A stretch of 64,000 nt of DNA, from positions 7,440,349 to 7,504,348 of the forward strand of contig NC_088318.1 of the NCBI RefSeq assembly GCF_910592395.1, read 5' to 3'. Source of the stretch: Lineus longissimus (Eukaryota > Nemertea > Pilidiophora > Heteronemertea > Lineidae). Shown piece by piece: positions 34,291 to 44,204 of this stretch. The notes below the pieces were generated by a model. That model made no database searches and was not told the origin of the DNA. It saw only the letters and a list, made by a program, of their open reading frames with translations. Made by a program: the position numbers and the translations under genes. Each line of letters opens with the position of its first letter. Positions within the stretch are counted from its first letter, which is position 1.

Positions 34291-37153
34291 TCAAACAACA
34301 TGCCCCACGGACACAATTGGGCCGATTGTGTGCATGCCATCTACAAGGGAAGAAACGTCTCGTAGGTAGAAACGAGAGAATGTGGAGTGATTACTCCAAC
34401 ATGCAGCGGAAACGACTTCTTGAAGAGCAACTCCTCGGTAGTTAGCCCAGGAGGTGGCTAGTGCTCTAACTTCGTGCGCTGAGATGTTAGCTAGCGCACG
34501 AAGATCAGAGGAAGTCTTCAAGGTGTTGTAGGAAAGACGAATAGTCTCCACAATCCACCTTGAAATAGTGGCGGCCGCTATCTCTCCTTTATTTCCCTCC
34601 TTATAGGACAAAAACAAACGCTCTCTCCCCTGGCGGATACCGGGAGGTTTTGTCCTATTTATGTAGAACTTTAGGGCCCTGACGGGACATAAAGTTCTGT
34701 CAGGAAGATCATAAGAGATCATTCCTGACAGAGAGGGAATAGTAACCGGGGGCCGAGAGGCGGCCGGTCCCTGGTTCTTCGCCAGAAAGCCTGGTATGAA
34801 AGCCAGGATAACCTCCCCTCCCTCTCTAAAAGCCAGCTTCTTAAAAGAAAGTGCATGGAGCTCTGATCTCCGTTGGGCGGTAGCCAAGGCTACTAGAAAG
34901 ACCGTTTTGAGTGTCAGATATTTCATGGATGAAATAGACATGGGTTCAAAAGGATGCCTCATGAGCACCTTAAGGACAACAGAAAGGTCCCATTTAGGGG
35001 TGTTGTGAACCGGTCTAGGACGCTCTAATAACATTCCTCTGAAAAGAGGGGTTATTTGGTCCTCCCAACGAAGATCCCAGGTGCTTAAGACACGGAGGGT
35101 AGAAGCGATGGCGGGCTTGTACCCTTTTATAGCCGTGACAGATAGTTGTCTTTCCGTGAATAATTCAATAAGGAAATCAACTAATCTGTATATAGAGGGA
35201 GAGATCGGATTAACTCCGTTCTCCCTGCACCAGGAAGTGAAGGTAGACCACTTTCCTTGATACACATCAAGGGTAGACACCCTTTGAGGTGCGGACATGC
35301 GTTTGACAGTGATGTCCGAAAAGCCTCTCTGGTGGAGATGCAACTGGATAAGTTCCAGGCGTGAAACTTGAAAAATCCAGGGTTCTGGTGGTAGCATCTC
35401 CCCAGGGGGTGCCACAGGAGGTGCTTCCAAGTAGGAAGACTCCTGGGGTGGTCTATCAGGAGCTCCAGCAAGGCTGGGAACCAGGCCTGATTTGGCCAGC
35501 AAGGTGCGATGAGAGTTATTCTCACCGGGTGGCTGGTCAAGATCTTGTTCAGGACTGGTTGGATGAGAGGGAGGGGTGGAAACGCATATGCGTTCAGCCC
35601 GACCCAAGAGGCTGTAAGGCTGTCGACTTCTAGGGCCTCTTCGTCCGGAAGTGGAGATTAATAGATGGGAAGGCGATTGTTCAGCCTGGTGGCGAACAGA
35701 TCTCCAAGGTCGGCACAAAGATGGTAAAGCTCCCAAGTTAGCTGGCAAAGAATGCCGGACTTTGTGCCTCCCTGTCTCCTGACATATGCTACTACTGTAG
35801 AATTGTCTGAGAACAGGGTTACTCTCCGATTCTTCAGGTGAAGGGAAAGAGCCCTCACAGCAAGAAGGACAGCCTTCATTTTCCAATATATTTATTGAAA
35901 GAATGGTCTCCTCCCTTGTCCATAGACCCCTTATGGACATGTCCCCGTTGTTCAGATGTGCTCCCCACCCTAGTAGAGAAGCATCTGTGAACAGGGACAC
36001 TTCTGGGGGCGGTGGAGCAAGATCTACACCGCTTTGGAGACGAGTCTCCGACTCCCAGAAGTTCCAGACGTTCTTGAGTAGGTATTGAGGTATCAATACC
36101 AACTTGTCTAATGGGTCCCTGTGGGGTTTCCATAGAGACATTAGAAACCTCTGGATGGGACGCATATATAGACGGCCAAGAGGGATTTGGTCTGCTGCCG
36201 AATTCAGAAGTCCCAAAAGGCTCAAGCATCGCCTTGCGGAAGCTTGAGTCCTTCCTCTGAATTCTGCGACGAGATGAAGAATTTTCTTTATCTTGTCTAG
36301 GGGGGGGGCAGCATTTTCCCTATGGCCGTAAGGAACCGAACTCCAACGTAAACGAAGTATTGGGATGGTATGAATTCTGACTTTGTTTCGTTGATAATCC
36401 AACCTGCGGAAACTACTTTTTGCTTTAGAACCTGAAGTTGTTGCAGTAGTAGTTCCCGCGATTTGCAACGGAGTAGCCAATCGTCGAGGTAGTGATGGAG
36501 CTTGAACCCATCACGTGAAAGGGAGCGACGAAGGCTGTGACTATCATCGTAAAAATTAGGGGTGCTGATGCCAGACCGAACGGCAGGGCCCTGAATTGAT
36601 ACGTCTTTCCTTCGTAATGGACTCGAAGGAAGTGTTGATAGTCTGGATGGATCGGTACATGTAAGTACGCATCCGTTAAATCCATCGATACCGCCCAATC
36701 GTTGGGCTGTATCGCCGTTGCTATAGACCTGGTGGTTTCGATCTTGAAATGGGGAACATTCGAGAAGGTGTTTAACCTGGAAAGGTCTATGATCAGCCTC
36801 CATGTCCCTGCTTTCTTGGGAACCAAGAAAACGTGGCTGTAAAAGCCGGGGGAACATGGATTTTGAAGGACCTGGATAGCTTGCTTCTCCAGTAATGTCG
36901 CGACCTCTGCTTGGAGGGCAGAGGCCTTGACTGGGTCCTTCGGTGGCTGAACTGGGGTTGGATATATGGTAGTCGGGGGGGGGGGGGGGGGGTACGGTTG
37001 AAATCTAGTTTCACTCCGTACCTCAACATGTTTGGGACTGGGGACCCCTTTGGGCACCAATCGTCCCAAATGTCTGCAAATTTTTGCAGACGGCCCCCGA
37101 CTACCGTAGTCGACTCCTTTTTGCGTCCGGGAGGTGAAAGGAGGGGGAGTCAC
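34291..37153 (-). pseudogene. RT-RNase H-methyltransferase-like-tyrosine recombinase region of the DIRS1-type element, broken
   Basis: The RT starts at 37153 (GTG overlapping the gag stop) and shows WRLIIDLSRLN, MDLTDAYLHVPIH and LPFGLASAP. The catalytic HYLDDWLL is in another frame (36297-36857). After a 9-G run (36300-36308) the reading moves to the 36480-34291 frame. RNase H is split: SLFTDASLLGWGAHL in that frame, VTLFSDNSTVVAYV in 35658-35879. A methyltransferase-like end (VRITLIAPCWPNQAWF) is in 35181-35540. The tyrosine recombinase is uninterrupted: catalytic Arg in TAQRRSELH, HxxR as SAHEVRALA, and Tyr in FSRFYLRD. Several frame changes, at least one at a homopolymer, break the polyprotein. 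Confidence 0.85.
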
Positions 37154-39438
37154 TTCTTCCGGCCTGCACCCCTTGGACGAAAGGAGTGCTTAGTCGGACC
37201 GGATCCACCCTGGTTAGAGGAAGTATTTTTCCTCTTTCCAGTCCGGCGACCCTCCGCTTCCCATCGGAAGGATCCAGCAGGAGCAGGCTGACTAGGCGGG
37301 GTAGGCCCAGGCAGGGTCTGCCTGGCGTACGGGATTGAACCCGATGCCTGCTGGGGCCTCTCTATCTTTCTAGCGTTAGGTATGGAGGTCGTGGCCCTCT
37401 GTGTCGCAGTGGGGGCATATAATTTGTCCCAATCTTTCTGTGCTTGAGCCGCCTCTTGTACAGAATCTGCGAACAGGAAAGAACCGTCCATAGGAGCGGT
37501 TCTTAAGGCCCCTTCCAGCTGGAGGGATCTGATGACATTGAGAGAGCCCAGTGCGGCGTCTCTACGGAGTAGGACGCTATTTGCTGCGGTCTTGGCGGAC
37601 AGAGCAATAGCGTGCCTAATCGAATGTGACAAGGATGTCACAAGCGATTTTGTGTCATCAGATAGTGACTCATTATCTTTTAGGGATCTGGCTAGGGCCA
37701 GGTTAGTGTGCTCTGCGTAGGAGAGCACCGCTAACGTGTTTTTGGCCAGACCCTCTTGTGCTCTAAGGTCTCGGTAAGCCGAGGAGGAGGTCACCCTAGG
37801 CACGAGTTGGTCCAGCTGTACATCGTCCTTTAATATGGAAGTCGATGCTGGAGCTGGACAGCCGGCCGAGCTGACTCGATAATAGTCAGCGCGGTACTGC
37901 CTAACGGGAGGAAGTTGTGCCGTGAACAACTTCCCCGGTTTACACCAAGCTTCCGGTCCGACTGCCGGAAGGACAGGGATGGAAGTACGTTGGTGGGTGC
38001 CTTGTGAGTCTCTGATTGTACGCTCCAAAAGTTCAGAGACTGCTACCACCGACGGGGAGGGAGGAAGGAATTCAAGTGCCCGAGTGGAGCCCTGAGAAAC
38101 CTGTGGATTGGGATCCACTTCCTGTCCCCAAAGTGAAAAGGTCGGTGTTGATAAGGCTGGCAGTTCCGGTCGGGTAGGGCACAGATCCTGCGGGAGGTAC
38201 GCTCTGATCAAGGATCTGAGTGTCCTCATATCCGACAAGATACTGGCCTCCTCTGGTGACAGCTTCTCCTGATTGGGGGAGCGGTAGCCTGGCTGAGAAC
38301 TCTCGTTCTCATAAAATTCCTCTAAAATAGAGGAGTCGGATGGTGGGTATCCGATGGGACCAGGCACACCAGAGGAACCGGAACCCTGCTCCAGATGGCT
38401 GAGTCTATCAGTAAGACCTGCTACCATCTGGATGAGCTGGGACAGTTGCTGTCCCGACTCGGGTTCCGGACCCGACGTGCGGCTTCTCTCAACGACAGGC
38501 GGTTGAGGCGACGGTGAGTGCATAAGCGAACTCTGGAAGCCGTATGTACGGGCGAATGGGTCTTCCGGAAGCGGAAGATGCCCATATTCTGAACCGGAGT
38601 TCAGATGTCCTCTCTGCGTAGCTCGTTCCATGGGAACGACGCCTCTGCTACGTGGAGGAGGTGGCACTTCCGGTTGGTTCCACCTAAGAGGTTGGCCAAC
38701 GTAGGGAGGTGCCTGCATTTCCGGTAGGACGAAGTCCGAAACCGGAAATGCCCGTAACTCCTTCGCCGGTATGGAGCTACCGGTTGCCCTTTTAGAAGGA
38801 GGTACGGAGGGCGGAAACGCTGTTACCGAAGACGCATGGCGTTTCGGAGGTGGCGTTATAAAGTCCGTCCCTACTCTACTGTGTCCGTGAGGACTGGGGT
38901 TATTTCGCAGTAAAGACTGAGAAAAACCCCCAGTAGAGTCTTCGGTTACTGATAAACGGGAACCCGCGTCAGCAACCGGAACTGCAATCGGCGGACCGGA
39001 AGCAGGGTGCTCCCGCGGGTACAAAGGGCTTGTACTCGGGGGAGCGGACGACAGAGGAACCGGAAGGTTCCCTGAGGTCCGGGGTATATTAAACCCTTGG
39101 AGACTTACTGGATGTAAGTCTCCCTTGGGACCACAGACATTGATAATGTCTGATCCCGCATCCTTCGCAGCCGCGGCCGGAACCGGAATTCGGCTGACGG
39201 AAGGAGTGGTGGCGGGAGGTTTGCTAGACCTCCGGGTTATATGCCCGGAAACGGAACCGGAAGAGGGTTTAGGCGTCTTCGCGGCCCGTTTCCCGCCACC
39301 AGACGCATTCCTTTGTGGTGAGACAAAGGATGCCGTCGGAGGGGTACGCCATATAAAAAATGGTACCAATGAAAATAAAAACACTGGAAACCCCAAGTAG
39401 GCCAGAAAGGACGCAATTATTAATGGAAAGGAAAACAT
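37150..39438 (-). CDS. gag-like protein of the DIRS1-type element
   Basis: This open frame of up to 762 residues precedes and overlaps the RT by 4 nt (GTGA). The N-terminal ~30 residues are strongly hydrophobic and may be leader read-through rather than protein; a downstream start is possible. Residues about 40-300 are Pro/Ser-rich and low-complexity. Residues about 390-660 are helical and ordered (ASILSDMRTLRSLIRAYLPQ; YRDLRAQEGLAKNTLAVL; SHSIRHAIALSAKTAANSVL). The end is basic with RGAGRKK. No CCHC knuckle is seen. This layout fits DIRS1-type ORF1, presumed to form the particle. Confidence 0.75.
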   Translation of the reverse strand: MFSFPLIIASFLAYLGFPVFLFSLVPFFIWRTPPTASFVSPQRNASGGGKRAAKTPKPSSGSVSGHITRRSSKPPATTPSVSRIPVPAAAAKDAGSDIINVCGPKGDLHPVSLQGFNIPRTSGNLPVPLSSAPPSTSPLYPREHPASGPPIAVPVADAGSRLSVTEDSTGGFSQSLLRNNPSPHGHSRVGTDFITPPPKRHASSVTAFPPSVPPSKRATGSSIPAKELRAFPVSDFVLPEMQAPPYVGQPLRWNQPEVPPPPRSRGVVPMERATQRGHLNSGSEYGHLPLPEDPFARTYGFQSSLMHSPSPQPPVVERSRTSGPEPESGQQLSQLIQMVAGLTDRLSHLEQGSGSSGVPGPIGYPPSDSSILEEFYENESSQPGYRSPNQEKLSPEEASILSDMRTLRSLIRAYLPQDLCPTRPELPALSTPTFSLWGQEVDPNPQVSQGSTRALEFLPPSPSVVAVSELLERTIRDSQGTHQRTSIPVLPAVGPEAWCKPGKLFTAQLPPVRQYRADYYRVSSAGCPAPASTSILKDDVQLDQLVPRVTSSSAYRDLRAQEGLAKNTLAVLSYAEHTNLALARSLKDNESLSDDTKSLVTSLSHSIRHAIALSAKTAANSVLLRRDAALGSLNVIRSLQLEGALRTAPMDGSFLFADSVQEAAQAQKDWDKLYAPTATQRATTSIPNARKIERPQQASGSIPYARQTLPGPTPPSQPAPAGSFRWEAEGRRTGKRKNTSSNQGGSGPTKHSFRPRGAGRKK

Positions 39439-39729
39439 GCCTACTTGAATTAAACACTATTGTAATGGATCTGAGTCTTGTTCATTACAATAGAGCGGAG
39501 ACTAGCCTACGTAAATCTACCCTACCAAGATCAAAATAATGGAGCCGGGTCGACTAAGCTAGCTAAGAAATGTCTATAATTAAATAGACTGGACAATACT
39601 AATGCCAAGATTAGTTTGGCGGTCTACTCCGTAGGTGAATGAACCCAAAAATCGTCTAGACTTGGCTGGTTGAATTTGGTTTTAAATCGAATTCACGGCA
39701 GCTTTGAAAAAACGATGTGCTTCGTAGAA

Positions 39730-39922
39730 GCACAAGAGTAAAGACTGAATATGGCGGCATGAGATCGGCGCGATCTCGCGGGATCGGTCAGGGCGCTGCC
39801 TGGCGGCCGAGCTGTTAACTCAGTTCTCCCTTTAGAAAATTAAAGGGATACTCTTGTGTTTGAGCCCAAATGGAGTAACATGCAAAAGTGTTCCAAAGTT
39901 AAGTTTGAATGACACAAAATGC
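39730..39922 (-). repeat. DIRS1-type terminal repeat, 5' end of element
   Basis: The inverted repeat matches 33556-33716. The outer ~30 bp (to GACACAAAATGCC) are matched by the second half of the internal complementary region. Confidence 0.85.
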
Positions 39923-40173
39923 CTCGCACACGTTCTACGTTTTTGACGCGCTGTACATGCGGTGCTTTGGAGTTGCTACTTAATTACTCCGATGCCTGCC
40001 TATGTTTCTTCCAGTCTAGGGCCATATGAAGCCCGCACAACCTTGTGATGAGCGAATAGACTGAATGCCATTAGACAATAGATTTGTTTGGTTAGAAATT
40101 TGTGACTTCTTTGTAAATGATGTACAAGAAATGTATTAAATGATGTATTTGTGGACTTGATTTTACACTGCAG

Positions 40174-40702
40174 GGAATACATCATGGAGACAGAAGAAGA
40201 AGTTGGAGATGTACTTGGAAAAGGAATGAAGCTTGGAAGAAAGTACAACACCACGGTTGCTCCTTTGCTTGAGTCGCACAAGTGTGATATAACGAAAATC
40301 TCGATTTACCATCGGTTCCGCATAGTGCGGATAACGTATACTTCTAAATCATACAAGAAGGGAAAGATGAGGAGTAATATGACAGTCAGCTACAGGAATG
40401 GCGACAAATTGTGCTACCGTCGGGTCCAAGCATATCTCAAGTGTGAAGATACATCCTATGCTGTGATTAGGCAATATGTTCCTAAACCAGGTCAAGCTAT
40501 GGATTTCAGTGCAGTAGAAAATCCACTGATAAAGAAGTACGAAGCCACGCCTCTTTGTGAACACATTCAAAAAAGGAATGTGCCTGTAGTAACGGGAAAA
40601 CATGTTGTTCGGATACGGGACATTGAGGGAAAATGCATCTTCATTGAAATAGCAGAAGAGGTTTTCATATCCAAACCACCAAACCTCTTGGAACACAACT
40701 AA
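40174..40702 (+). pseudogene. CACTA/EnSpm-like transposase, last exon
   Basis: It begins after acceptor ACACTGCAG and reads EYIMETEEEVGDVLGKGMKL to a TAA at 40700-40702. The body has SHKCDITKISIYHRFRIVRI, a KSYKKGKMRSNMTVSYRNGD block and ITYTS-like strands, matching the C-terminal part of animal CACTA-like transposases after DUF4218. The exon itself is intact. It is separated from the upstream exons by a MITE, other repeats and the DIRS1-type element. It may be the surviving 3' end of the 27.8-31.3 kb gene. Confidence 0.6.
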
Positions 40703-40965
40703 CTTAGCGGGAACACTAGGCGGAGGTCTAAGATTTTGACGGAAGTTTAGCGACGCCTCTCGCGTGAGATCACCTCTGGCCATGCCCAGATCTCCTACAA
40801 CTCCTCAGCGCCTTCGCCCGGCTGGACTCAAATCTCAAAATTGCTAAAGTTAGAGAATTTTTGAGATTTTTCGAACTTTTATAGGACTAGAGAAATTTTG
40901 AGAATTTGGAACTTTTTTGGACTGAGAGAATTTTTGAGAAAAACTTTTTTCTTGGTTTTTTTATA

Positions 40966-41605
40966 GAAAGCACCGGGGCAGATCCAGGAGTCGGAGAAAG
41001 GGGGGCGTGCAGGTATTTTTCACCGGATTTTTATGTCAATTTCGAATATGCCTCTTTTTTTATCCATTCCCAGGTCTAAATTTATCCCGGTTGGGATCCA
41101 AATTTTACTCCCAGCCAGCATCCCACTTTCAGTGACAGCAGCCAACTGGGATCCCAGTGGGATTGGGAAATCCCACCGGGATATGTATATCCCACAGGGA
41201 TCCCGGTGGGATCCCGGTTTTATCCCAGTTACTTTTTCTATGGGGAACTACTGTCAATTTAGCACCAACTACTACCAACTCAGTTTCATAGTTTAACTAC
41301 CATCATGATCGTAGTTAAACTACCAAATATTCATAGACCATTTTTTCCTGGGGCCTTATTGATATTCATCTATTTCATTCTCATTGAGAGCCAGCGTCCG
41401 CCATTGAAAACACCATTGACGACATTGACCCGTATGAGCAAAATTACGCTAAATGCTTCAAGTGCAGATCCAAAGGGGGCACCGGCTAATTTGAGAAAAA
41501 TCTTGGAAATTGACCACGAATTTAAGGAAATTTGACATACAAATCCGTTAAAAAATACCAGCACGCCCTCCTTTCTCCGACTCCTGGATCTGCCCTGGTG
41601 CTTTC
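40966..41605. mobile_element. Inverted-repeat element, ~640 bp
   Basis: The ends GAAAGCACCGGGGCAGATCC and, inverted, GAAAGCACCAGGGCAGATCC are followed by AGGAGTCGGAGAAAGG on both sides. The inverted match continues for ~75 bp. The GGGATCCC-type repeat lies inside (41070-41340). No clear target duplication is seen, and there is no coding signal. Confidence 0.7.
41070..41340. repeat. GGGATCCC/ACTACCATC dispersed repeat, copy 2 (inverted)
   Basis: It is the reverse-orientation relative of 26080-26450 and shares the complement of CCCCATAGAAAAAGTAACTGG, tandem GGGATCCC variants and CTACCATCATGATCGTAG. Confidence 0.75.
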
Positions 41606-41716
41606 ATGGCAAAATTTGTCCATCGGGACATTAAAAGTGACACACTGGTTGCATGACATTACAGAAAAAGACTCTGTTTTCATCATTGTTAATGTTATTA
41701 TTCCTGTTGTTTTCAG

Positions 41717-41970
41717 AGGCTCTTACGGTCCATATGGCTGTTGGGCGACATGATATGAAGCTACTACGTGATACAAAAATGGATGAAATCAAAATGAAAT
41801 GGGCTGGGAAGTTTTGTGACTTTGCCATGCGAGGGCATTCTTCTGATTTGCTGGAAGGGACTTCTGAACATGCTGAAGAACTACCAGTACTACAACCCTT
41901 AGACTCCCCAGTGCAACGTGGATTGTTGAGTGGAGTGTCCATGTCCTTAGTGAGGCTAAGAATGATGAAA
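41717..41970 (+). other. Possible exon, unknown
   Basis: An acceptor-like TTGTTTTCAG precedes an open frame EALTVHMAVGRHDMKLLRDT... of about 84 residues, ending at a stop near 41970. No known domain is recognised. It sits just before the gypsy LTR. Low confidence. Confidence 0.2.
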
Positions 41971-41992
41971 TAGAACACGGAGGTATAGCACA

Positions 41993-42145
41993 TGTTTAAT
42001 ACACTGAAGAAGCCATCTTAGAAGGGGGGAGCACATGCTCATACATGCATACTAATGATGCAGACAAGACGATGCTGCCATCTGTACTAATAGAAACTAA
42101 CTAGCATTAACTAACAGAACTCAAGTGATTTAGGATCACGGAACA
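41993..42145 (-). repeat. Putative 3' LTR of the gypsy element, 153 bp
   Basis: In element orientation it runs from TGTTCCGTG to TTAAACA and is preceded directly by the purine tract GAAAGAGGAGA. There is no second LTR to confirm it, so the limits are inferred from TG/CA and the purine tract. Confidence 0.5.
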
Positions 42146-42363
42146 TCTCCTCTTTCAGAAACCTGAAGGAAGAGGATAATTAAGAAAGAGAAGATTATAA
42201 AATTTAACGAAGCGAAAAGTCCAAGACAGTAATCATATATAGCGATCACTCTAGAGCTAAACTTATATTGTCCATGAGGCACCGATAAATGTATGAAAGT
42301 CCACAGAACATGCTTCACAGCATTTGGGTTACTCATTACTAATATACTGCTGTACGGTACACA

Positions 42364-43351
42364 CTAGATAAAGCTTTCAGACACATTATTTGTTTGAGTT
42401 TGCTCATCTGCGAATCTAGCAGGCGGTCTGCTAATACGACCTGAACGGCGCATGACGTAACCAGTTGGCTCATTTGGAGCCTGAGTCTCTGAATCATTCA
42501 GCATTGGTACAGGCTTAGGAAGAGGAATCTTACTGGCATTTGAGTAACTCTGCCGTAGTTGGCACAAGTGTTTTAGTGCGGCGACCCAAAATTCTCTGGA
42601 CAGGGCTTGAGTCCAACCCTTCGGTGGGCGTATTACGTGCATTCAAGAGTCCTAAATATGGGTCCTCATGCGACTTGTGCGCTTTTTTCAACAAACGTTT
42701 TGCTTGCTTGACTGCGGCTTCAGCAACTCCATTTGCTTTTGAGTTTCCAGGGCTTGAAAACTCATGTTTGAACCCCCACTGAGTTTCAAACGTTTTGAAC
42801 TCAGTTGCCGTAAATTGCGGTCCTCCATCGCTAACCACTGTATCAGGAATGCCGTAGCGCGCAAAGTGGTTTTTCATCTTGGCGATGACAGTGCCGGAGT
42901 TTGTCTGCGGGATATAGTCTAGTTCAAAGAAGCCACTGAAGTAATCAGAAGTCACTAGATATTGTTTGTCTTTGTAGGAAAACAGATCAGCGCCAACCTT
43001 TGCCCATGCAGGCTTTGGTACTTCATGCAGGTACAACATTTCAGCAGGCTGGCGGTCCGCAAATGTTGCACAGGTACTACAAGACTCGATGAATTCACGG
43101 AGTTCGGAGGACATTCTTGGCCAAAATATGAGCCCTCGGGCTCGTCACAAGCAAGAGTTAATGCCAAGGTGCCCTGCATGTATCTTATCTTTCATTTCAC
43201 GGCGCATGCTTTTCGGAATCACAAAACGTTCACCGCGCATAATAATGCCATCCAACATTGAAAGTTCGTCTCTGTAATTGAAGTACGGAACAACACTTGT
43301 AGGTAGGTCACTTTTGTTGTCAGGCCATCCTTGCGCAATGGTTTCCATCAA
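42364..43351 (-). pseudogene. Ty3/gypsy integrase (C-terminal part of pol), broken
   Basis: This enzyme would insert the retrotransposon cDNA. An HHCC zinc-binding region (H..H in KIHAGHLGIN, C..C in CSTCATF) is followed by the DDE core: Asp in GADLFSYKDKQYLV, Asp in VVSDGGPQF and Glu in NGVAEAAVK. A TGA (43145-43147) interrupts the zinc domain where Arg is expected, and a frameshift near 42550-42640 separates the core from the tail. The tail has a basic GYVMRRSGRISRPP-like motif, usual after gypsy integrases. Confidence 0.85.
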
Positions 43352-43356
43352 CAGTA

Positions 43357-43557
43357 ATAGGGAACCTCATGTACGACTATCTACGACTAATCCTGGAAAC
43401 GTTATTATTCATGTAAATTTGGCAAGAATCCTAAGTTTTACACCACAAACACTACCAAAAACCCAACATGGATAATTTGTGTAAACACAGGGGGTCTTTG
43501 GTTTTTTGCCAAAACTTACCAAAAACGTAACATGGATAAAACGACAAGGTTCCCTAT
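43357..43557. mobile_element. MITE with TA target duplication, 201 bp
   Basis: Inverted termini ATAGGGAACCT and AGGTTCCCTAT are flanked by TA at 43355-43356 and 43558-43559. An internal direct repeat (TTTTGCCAAAACTTACC and ACCAAAAAC) is present. It is Tc1/mariner-like and lies at the broken end of the gypsy element. Confidence 0.75.
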
Positions 43558-43689
43558 TACTTACTTAAGTTGGTTGTTTTTAGGGACATCATAATTTCAT
43601 CTGTCATTGAACAAAAAATGAATCAAAAAGACTTATCCCAGTGGGATAAAAACTTATCACGGCGTGATAAGTTTACACCCGCTCCATTA

Positions 43690-43810
43690 TCCACAACTAA
43701 AACCCGTCTTCATATGTTGCCTTCACCGGGAAACGAACCCACGCCAACACATAACCTCATGTGTGGAAGCTCCATGCTTTACACACTCGGCTATTGAACT
43801 TTCTACTAGA
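43690..43810 (-). repeat. tRNA-derived SINE-like or tRNA-pseudogene sequence
   Basis: On the minus strand there is an A-box-like TAGCCGAGTGTGTAAAGCA and, about 45 nt on, a B-box-like GGTTCGTTTCCCGG. The distance and order fit an RNA polymerase III promoter of tRNA origin. The cloverleaf is not convincing, so this is not a functional tRNA. Confidence 0.4.
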
Positions 43811-44060
43811 TCAATGACATTTACGCCTATTTAACAGTAACACCTGTTTAACATTAATTGCTCCAGTGCTGCCATCTGATAGCTTTTGGCCTAATCGCGA
43901 AGGGAAATTCAAGTAATCCAGTGCTGCCATCTGCTAGCTTTTGACTTAACCAAATAAGTGAACACTGATGCCATCTGATAACTTTTGGCCTAACCAAAAT
44001 TCAAGTAATCCAGTGACAGACATGCATTCAAATAATCTCTAATTAATTCGCTAATTAAAT

Positions 44061-44204
44061 ATGAATAAGATTTATTGCCTTCGATGTAAGGAAATTACAG
44101 GTAATTCGGGTAAGTTAACTCATCACATCACTTCAAATGGACACAGATATCTACTGGTCAAGTGCGCGAAATGTCACAAGAATAAAAGCAAGTTTACTAC
44201 TGAT
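44061..44204 (+). pseudogene. Small zinc-ribbon protein fragment of Polinton/large-DNA-virus type
   Basis: From ATG 44061 the frame has C-x2-C (YCLRCKE) and, after a basic hairpin, C-x2-C-x3-K-S-K-F (CAKCHKNKSKF). Small proteins with this paired-Cys plan ending in KSKF occur in Polintons and related DNA viruses, and their role is unknown. The frame then runs into the head of a ~300-bp repeat array (TTTTTGGCTCACC at about 44203). It may be the outer part of the Polinton at 49.2-64 kb, displaced by repeat insertions, or a separate fragment. Confidence 0.5.

Larger units (their letters stand above)
33506..39922 (-). mobile_element. DIRS1-type retrotransposon with inverted termini and internal complementary region
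   Basis: The ~6.4-kb element is inserted between CACTA-gene exons. Inverted terminal repeats of ~160 bp lie at about 33556-33716 and 39730-39892 and share CACTTTTGCATG, CAGCTCGGCCGCCAGGC and GCGCCGATCTCATGCCGCC. A ~97-bp internal complementary region (33765-33861) is complementary to the left outer end (33506-33561) in its first half and repeats the inverted right outer end in its second half. This is the diagnostic DIRS1 arrangement used as a circularisation template. The genes, on the minus strand, are a long gag and a broken RT/RNase H/methyltransferase-like/recombinase region. Confidence 0.9.
41993..43356 (-). mobile_element. Ty3/gypsy retrotransposon, 5'-truncated
   Basis: On the minus strand the order is HHCC domain and integrase, a short C-terminal region, a polypurine tract (complement of TCTCCTCTTTC at 42146-42156) and a putative 3' LTR (41993-42145, TG...CA). 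No gag, protease or RT is present upstream. The truncation coincides with a MITE at 43357. Confidence 0.75.

Noticed and set aside
43690-43810. tRNA gene on the minus strand
   Set aside because: A- and B-box-like sequences exist but the arms do not pair into a cloverleaf; listed only as SINE-like.
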